IMG/VR virus record: IMGVR_UViG_3300045999_006056
Location: 1 to 33,165 of that record
Strand: one strand, 5' to 3'
Length of the DNA stretch: 33,165 bases
Source: a virus
The translations under genes and the position numbers were made by a program. The stretch's first letter is position 1. Each line of letters opens with the position of its first letter. The notes below the pieces were generated by a model. The model was not told the origin of the DNA and did not search any database. It saw only the letters and a program-made list of their open reading frames with translations. Positions 29,384-33,165 of the stretch are shown here, in pieces.

Positions 29384-30583
29384 CTATCCTAAATATAAAA
29401 CCTTATCGCTTTGGTTAAATATCCATGACTCTTGATTGTAAACAGTTTTCATGAAGTAATCTTCGCGATTGTTTGCTATACGATCAACTTTTACTTCCAT
29501 ACCATCAGCTAATAAATCAGCCGCCCAAACAAACTCCATTTTTAAACCAGCAATCATACAATTGTCAGGAATTGGAACGAACTCAATTTGAATACCATTA
29601 AATTTAAAAGTACCATCGCTTTGAGGAATGAATACGTCTTTAAAATTAGTAGCATTGTTATTGTAGGTATTGATAAAAGCCATACAACTATATGGTAAAT
29701 AAATAGCCATACCAGTAATATTTGCAGGCTGCAATAATTTAGGTTTGATTTGAACATAAACCTTATCAATTTCAGTCTTGATATTACTTGCACTTAAAGT
29801 TGTGCCAGCTACTTTGTAACGTGTACCAACTGCCCCAGTATTGTAAATTAACTTGGTAACAATACCATCAGTTAAAGTTACGGGAGCCGCTGCAACGTAA
29901 GTTTGTTCTGCTGCGCCAACCGCTGCTTGACCAGTTCCAGCTGTTAATGCTGCTACTGATACTGCTGTTGCTGCTTTTGCACCATTCCAAAATGCTGATT
30001 CCATTGCTAAACCTTGTTTCGGACCTACTAATGCTAGTGCATTTTGTGTAAACATATCCGATACAATTTCAAATGCACCCGCTTTCATATCTGTACCATG
30101 TGCTGTGCCTCTTAAAGTTTCGTAGTCAAATTCTTGATAAAACATTTGTTTAATCGGAGTGATTAACTTATCGCCTGGTGTTAAAGTTCCGCTTGATGTT
30201 GGTGCGCCACTCGAATAGGATTGACTTGCAACAGTCACGGCCATTGTTTTAATTGGAATATTTGCTTTTACATTTTCAATAAACCTTACTAATTTACGGT
30301 CAATTGTTTGATTTGCGTATAAAATTTCATTCATTACTTCTTCGTAAACATCGCCAGTAATTGAAGTTGGTGAAGTGTACGAAATTGCAAAAGCCATGTT
30401 TGTATTGCCTTCTTTAGCCATACCAAAAGCTATGTAAAAATTAGCTACGATTGAGAATAAAACAGTTGTTGCTGTTTGTAGTGGAGTGAAGTCGAACTTT
30501 GCCGAAATTCCGAACCCTAAAATCAAACTAAATGCAATTAATGCAAGTAATTGGAATATTGCTTTTTTGTGTATTGTTTTCAT
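29384..30583 (-). CDS. Major capsid protein with hydrophobic N-terminus, 399 aa
   Basis: The HK97-like body begins around residue 63 (MAFAISYTSPTSITG). It contains ENVKANIPIKTMAV, FYQEFDYETLRGTAHG and a Gly/Ala-rich loop (AKAATAVSVAALTAGTG), and ends QESWIFNQSDKVLYL. The first 62 residues are unusual: two predicted membrane segments (about 8-26 and 38-54) before the presumed mature start. The frame is open from the ATG at 30583, 7 bases after the previous stop, so the extension is probably translated. It could be a membrane-tethering propeptide or delta domain removed by the ClpP-like protease. Alternatively translation may start at Met55 or Met63. Confidence 0.75.
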   Translation of the reverse strand: MKTIHKKAIFQLLALIAFSLILGFGISAKFDFTPLQTATTVLFSIVANFYIAFGMAKEGNTNMAFAISYTSPTSITGDVYEEVMNEILYANQTIDRKLVRFIENVKANIPIKTMAVTVASQSYSSGAPTSSGTLTPGDKLITPIKQMFYQEFDYETLRGTAHGTDMKAGAFEIVSDMFTQNALALVGPKQGLAMESAFWNGAKAATAVSVAALTAGTGQAAVGAAEQTYVAAAPVTLTDGIVTKLIYNTGAVGTRYKVAGTTLSASNIKTEIDKVYVQIKPKLLQPANITGMAIYLPYSCMAFINTYNNNATNFKDVFIPQSDGTFKFNGIQIEFVPIPDNCMIAGLKMEFVWAADLLADGMEVKVDRIANNREDYFMKTVYNQESWIFNQSDKVLYLG

Positions 30584-30590
30584 TGTTTAT

Positions 30591-30803
30591 TTATTTTTTT
30601 TTACTAGGTTTTACTTCTTCGTTTACTTCCAAATCTTCGCTTGCTACTTTTTCGCTTTCGATTAAGTATTCTGCTAATTCATCGGTTAAAATCATTTGAT
30701 TTTCTGCTTCTATTGGATCTGATGAAAGTTCATTTACAACTTCTTTACAATGCGCTCCAAATGGAAAACATTTTACGCCTTCTTTTATTTTATAGTTTGC
30801 CAT
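30591..30803 (-). CDS. Hypothetical head-module protein, 70 aa
   Basis: Starts MANYKIKEGVKCFPFGAHC and ends in an acidic-then-basic tail (SEDLEVNEEVKPSKKK). Two cysteines sit near residue 12 and 19. No family recognised. Placed between the protease/scaffold gene and the capsid gene; could be a decoration or assembly factor. Confidence 0.5.
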   Translation of the reverse strand: MANYKIKEGVKCFPFGAHCKEVVNELSSDPIEAENQMILTDELAEYLIESEKVASEDLEVNEEVKPSKKK

Positions 30804-30805
30804 AA

Positions 30806-31993
30806 TTATCTAAATTTACGTCTATTTTCTAAATCAATTTGAGCTTTTGTTTTTGGCTTATCGGAATCCTTCGCAATGTTTTTAATATCACTCGGAATGA
30901 TTTTCTTTAAGTTTTGGAACTCGGTTGAAATTTCTTTTAACTGATTTACAGTTTCTAAATTTGCAGCTTCAATAGTTGCGTTGGTTGTTTTCAATGCTTC
31001 CAATTCAGCTTTTAAAGTTGAATTTTCTAACTTTAACGCTACTGTTGCGACATCTTCAATTGTTTCGATTTTTTCAACTAAGCCCGCAGTCACATAAACT
31101 TCGCTCCCGTCAATTTGATAAATTCCATCAGTTGCAGGAATTGTCATTGCTTCGTCCGAAAATACTGCAATTCCATCCACTAAAGTTGATTCGGTAAAAT
31201 ATAAAATTGTTCCGTCTGATGCTGTTGCGCTTGAATTGGTAACTGTTAGCGGTGTGCCATCTTCATTCAAGTTTTGCGCCTTGAAAAGGTTTTTAATTCC
31301 ATTGGCCAACTTATCTAATTGGCTTTTTATTTCTTTGTCCATATTGTTATTGTTTGTTTTTTCTTTTAAAATAGCTGCAATTTTATCAGTATAAGCATAT
31401 ACTTTACTTTCGTTTTTATGTGCTATAATATTTTTGATTAAGTGAGTTGCAAAACCATATTTCAAAGCTCCTGCGCCCTCTATATTGGTTTCGTTTTTCA
31501 TTAATTCCTGAACCTCTATAAATTCTGAATCTGTTAATTTACAAGCGGCTTTATAAATGTCAAAAATTTGCGTTTCTGCATCAATTATTTCTGATGTAAT
31601 TTCTTGTAATTTTTCACTAGTTAGGTTTTCATTTTTTAAAGCATCGCCTTGTAAAAAAGGGAAGTGAATCATAATTTCAGATTTAGCGAAAACCTCACGA
31701 ACATCACCAGCCGCAAAGATTACAGAACCGATTGAATTAGCTTTAAATGCTACTGTTTTTACTTGCTTGCCTTTTGTTTTTTCTGCTAATAAAAGATTGT
31801 AAATTGCAACGCCTTGTGTTACTGAACCTCCGTTTGTATTAAGCAACACTTCGAATATGTCAGCATCTTGATTGCTTTCAATGAAATTTTGCATATCTAA
31901 TAATGAAAATGTCATTGCTTCGCCAGCCTTTAATTCCTCGGCTGTGGGCGTCAATCCAATGTTTTTATCAATTACTATTTTTGCAGTTTTCAC
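30806..31993 (-). CDS. ClpP-like prohead protease fused to a scaffold-like domain, 395 aa
   Basis: Residues 1-200 are a ClpP/S14-type serine protease: NTNGGSVTQG (oxyanion region, about 52-61), NSIGSVIFAAGD with the catalytic Ser at S87 by alignment with ClpP ASMGA, and IMIHFPF with H110. Residues 200-395 carry a linker with a beta-like stretch and then a long coiled coil (LKLENSTLKAELEALKTTNA), ending in a basic tail. A protease-scaffold fusion is known in HK97-like phages, where it assembles and then digests the scaffold and trims the capsid protein. It is the first gene of the late operon. Confidence 0.85.
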   Translation of the reverse strand: MKTAKIVIDKNIGLTPTAEELKAGEAMTFSLLDMQNFIESNQDADIFEVLLNTNGGSVTQGVAIYNLLLAEKTKGKQVKTVAFKANSIGSVIFAAGDVREVFAKSEIMIHFPFLQGDALKNENLTSEKLQEITSEIIDAETQIFDIYKAACKLTDSEFIEVQELMKNETNIEGAGALKYGFATHLIKNIIAHKNESKVYAYTDKIAAILKEKTNNNNMDKEIKSQLDKLANGIKNLFKAQNLNEDGTPLTVTNSSATASDGTILYFTESTLVDGIAVFSDEAMTIPATDGIYQIDGSEVYVTAGLVEKIETIEDVATVALKLENSTLKAELEALKTTNATIEAANLETVNQLKEISTEFQNLKKIIPSDIKNIAKDSDKPKTKAQIDLENRRKFR

Positions 31994-32023
31994 ACAACGA
32001 AAATAAATAGCAAAATTTTTTAG

Positions 32024-32053
32024 TTGTTTTTTTAATATTAAAACTTATTTTTG
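32024..32053 (+). promoter_or_regulatory. Promoter of the plus-strand lipoprotein gene
   Basis: TTG (32024-32026), 19 bases, TATTTTTG (32046-32053): a perfect consensus. The ATG is only 4 bases after the -7 box, so the transcript is predicted to be leaderless or nearly so. The same spacing is seen for the tRNA promoter at 32444. Confidence 0.85.
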
Positions 32054-32057
32054 TGCA

Positions 32058-32363
32058 ATGAAAAAAGTCATAATGTTACTAATTACTATTGCTGTAATAG
32101 TTTTATCAAGCTGCCAAAAAGAGGAAATAAAACCAATTGAAATAAGTATAAATGGCACTTGGTACACCTCACAAGAATTGATTGGAAATACTTATACAAT
32201 CAATTTAAATGATAGTACACTAACGAGTAAATCACAAACAGTAAAGATGGTTGAAAAATGTTATTTGATGCCTTTAAAACGAATAAAAATAAACAATAAA
32301 GTTTCCTATTATGATTTTGATAGCCATAATTTAATAATTGGAAATACAGAATACTTCCGATAA
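32058..32363 (+). CDS. Moron: lipoprotein, 101 aa
   Basis: The signal peptide MKKVIMLLITIAVIVLSSC has a lipobox LSSC with Cys19. The mature part has strand-like segments (IEISINGTWYTSQELIG, NTYTINLNDSTLT) and reads like a small lipocalin- or DUF-type domain of Bacteroidetes lipoproteins. Its strand is opposite to the phage genes, and it has its own promoter and terminator, which is typical of a moron. Possible roles are superinfection exclusion or change of the host surface; nothing in the sequence decides. Confidence 0.75.
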   Translation: MKKVIMLLITIAVIVLSSCQKEEIKPIEISINGTWYTSQELIGNTYTINLNDSTLTSKSQTVKMVEKCYLMPLKRIKINNKVSYYDFDSHNLIIGNTEYFR

Positions 32364-32404
32364 AATGTTGTCATAGTTTATAAATGTAAGTTTAGTGCAA
32401 ATCA

Positions 32405-32427
32405 GCCTCTTAATTGAGGCTTTTTTG
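32405..32427 (+). terminator. Terminator of the lipoprotein gene
   Basis: GCCTC, loop TTAATT, GAGGC followed by TTTTTTG, 41 bases after the stop. It separates the lipoprotein transcript from the tRNA promoter. Confidence 0.8.
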
Positions 32428-32443
32428 TTGCTTAAAAATAAAT

Positions 32444-32473
32444 TTGCATTTATAAAAAGTATTATTATTTTTG
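32444..32473 (+). promoter_or_regulatory. tRNA promoter
   Basis: TTG (32444-32446), 19 bases, TATTTTTG (32466-32473). The tRNA begins 4 bases after the -7 box, which calibrates the start site for all promoters in this genome. Confidence 0.88.
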
Positions 32474-32476
32474 TAG

Positions 32477-32551
32477 TGCGGTTTAGGGGAGCGGCACTCC
32501 GTTAGGCTCATAACCTAAAGTTCATCGGTTCGAGTCCGATAACCGCAACCA
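32477..32551 (+). tRNA. tRNA with anticodon CAT (Met, or Ile if lysidine-modified)
   Basis: A complete 75-nt cloverleaf: acceptor TGCGGTT/AACCGCA, discriminator A, D-arm GGGG/CTCC with loop AGCGGCA, anticodon stem TTAGG/CCTAA with loop CTCATAA (anticodon CAT), and T-arm ATCGG/CCGAT with loop TTCGAGT. CCA is encoded (32549-32551). The absence of the three G-C pairs of initiator anticodon stems argues against an initiator. It could be elongator Met or Ile2 after lysidine modification. Transcribed from its own promoter. Confidence 0.93.
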
Positions 32552-32719
32552 CGACCGAAAGAGGTTTTTTGGTTTTGATTAGTAGAAAAATAAGGGTGCG
32601 CATAACCATGTTTTAACTATTGGTTTATTGGAACGCTATTTGACCAATTGTAAAAATTAGGGATAGTCGAATTATTTAACGAAAAGAAAAGCTAGTAGCA
32701 AAAAAACTTCGCCTAAAAA

Positions 32720-32758
32720 AGAAAAAAGCTCCTCAATTAATTTTGAAGGAGCTTTTAT
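32720..32758 (-). terminator. Terminator at the end of the tail operon
   Basis: Minus strand: AAGCTCCT, 13-nt loop, AGGAGCTT, then TTTTCTTTTTT. It stands just after the stop of the tape-measure gene at 32763. The plus-strand side also has a short T run, so it may work in both directions and also stop the tRNA transcript. The 32552-32719 stretch between tRNA and this terminator holds no gene. Confidence 0.82.
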
Positions 32759-32762
32759 GTTT

Positions 32763-33165
32763 TTATAAACTTGCTTTTACCAATACTTTATTTTGATTAC
32801 TTTGAACTTTATTTAGCTCTGTTATATGGAGTATCGGATTTGGTAAATTAGCCATTGATTTTGCCAACATATTATAATCAAACATTCCATTTTTACCGCT
32901 ATTCCTTTGTGCAAATCCACCGTATCCAGTAGTTGTTAATGTTCCACCACCTGCCATTGCTATAAGCCCGCTATTTGGATTGATAGTTGTTTGACCTCTT
33001 CCAGAAATAGGCTCAACAGTTACTCGCTCTCTCCCTCCTGGATTATCACCAACTAATAACATAGTTGGACCCGATGTCATAAAATCGCCACCTCCTGCCG
33101 CTGCTCCCCCGATTATATTTCTTGCGCTTGTAATTGCTCCAATAATTTGTGCTAAACCAGCGGTT
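32763..33165 (-). CDS. Tail tape-measure protein, C-terminal end (continues from 1)
   Basis: The frame is open from the right edge and stops at 32763. It encodes the C-terminus, beginning (in the repeat) with the Gly/Ala-rich stretch and MTSGPTMLLVGDNPG, then GRERVTVEPISGRG, and ending VLVKASL. The portion 32763-33037 is unique, and 33038-33163 repeats the start of the window. Joined to 1-1792 it gives a 688-residue protein, in frame. The final TT at 33164-33165 disagrees with the left copy and should be treated as end-of-contig error. Confidence 0.8.
   Translation of the reverse strand, partial: TAGLAQIIGAITSARNIIGGAAAGGGDFMTSGPTMLLVGDNPGGRERVTVEPISGRGQTTINPNSGLIAMAGGGTLTTTGYGGFAQRNSGKNGMFDYNMLAKSMANLPNPILHITELNKVQSNQNKVLVKASL
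33038..33163. repeat. Terminal direct repeat, right copy
   Basis: Identical to positions 1-126, marking the circular junction. See the left copy. Confidence 0.97.

Noticed and set aside
31994-32023. Late promoter CGAAAATA near 31999
   Set aside because: One mismatch in the -7 box and no -33 element at 19 bases; the late promoter is not identifiable by the host consensus and may need a phage factor.

Overview
The window looks like one complete genome of a tailed, siphovirus-like phage of a low-GC member of the Bacteroidetes, most likely Flavobacterium. The first 126 bases recur exactly at 33038-33163, and a tail tape-measure gene leaves the left edge and re-enters from the right edge in the same frame, so the molecule is circular or circularly permuted at about 33,037 bp. 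The host call rests on AT-rich DNA, the absence of Shine-Dalgarno sequences, and several promoters that fit the Bacteroidetes consensus (TTG, 19 bases, TAnnTTTG). No integrase, transposase, CRISPR array or reverse transcriptase was seen.

Nearly every gene is on the minus strand. In transcription order: head and lysis module (31993 to 22963): ClpP-type prohead protease/scaffold, major capsid protein, probable tube or head protein, portal, connector-like protein, LamG-like appendage protein, XhlA-like protein, holin, M15 endolysin, three micro-ORFs and a unimolecular spanin. Early region (22767 to 13333): small unknown genes, YqaJ-type exonuclease, a stand-alone DnaA domain IV protein, a NinG-like nuclease, an SNF2-like helicase with a DNA methyltransferase, then a DUF4373 replication protein with a RecA/DnaB-like ATPase. 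Packaging and tail module (10329 to 1949, then TMP across the junction): small genes, a phospholipase-D-like protein, TerS, TerL, tail completion and baseplate-like genes. A small plus-strand moron region (32024-32551) holds a lipoprotein gene and a tRNA with anticodon CAT.

Two things stand out. First, 11332-13338 is a foreign block between phage genes. It holds five imperfect inverted repeats that all share one architecture (AAC, 1-2 nt, left arm ... right arm, 5-6 nt, GTT), with one small gene between each pair, on either strand. This is the layout of an integron cassette array lacking an integrase (a CALIN), here inside a phage. Second, the helicase/methyltransferase and replication operons each begin with a leader RNA of about 105 nt. 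In each, a 5' hairpin loop is complementary over 7 nt to the loop of a Rho-independent terminator placed directly before the start codon. The loop sequences differ between the two copies but complementarity is kept, which suggests a phage attenuation system based on loop-loop pairing.

Regulation is unusually readable: perfect or near-perfect promoters at 22809, 16331, 14076 and 10374 (minus) and at 32024 and 32444 (plus), a palindromic operator over the early promoter, and a shared 14-bp element upstream of the early and packaging promoters. No stretch longer than 300 bases lacks a gene.
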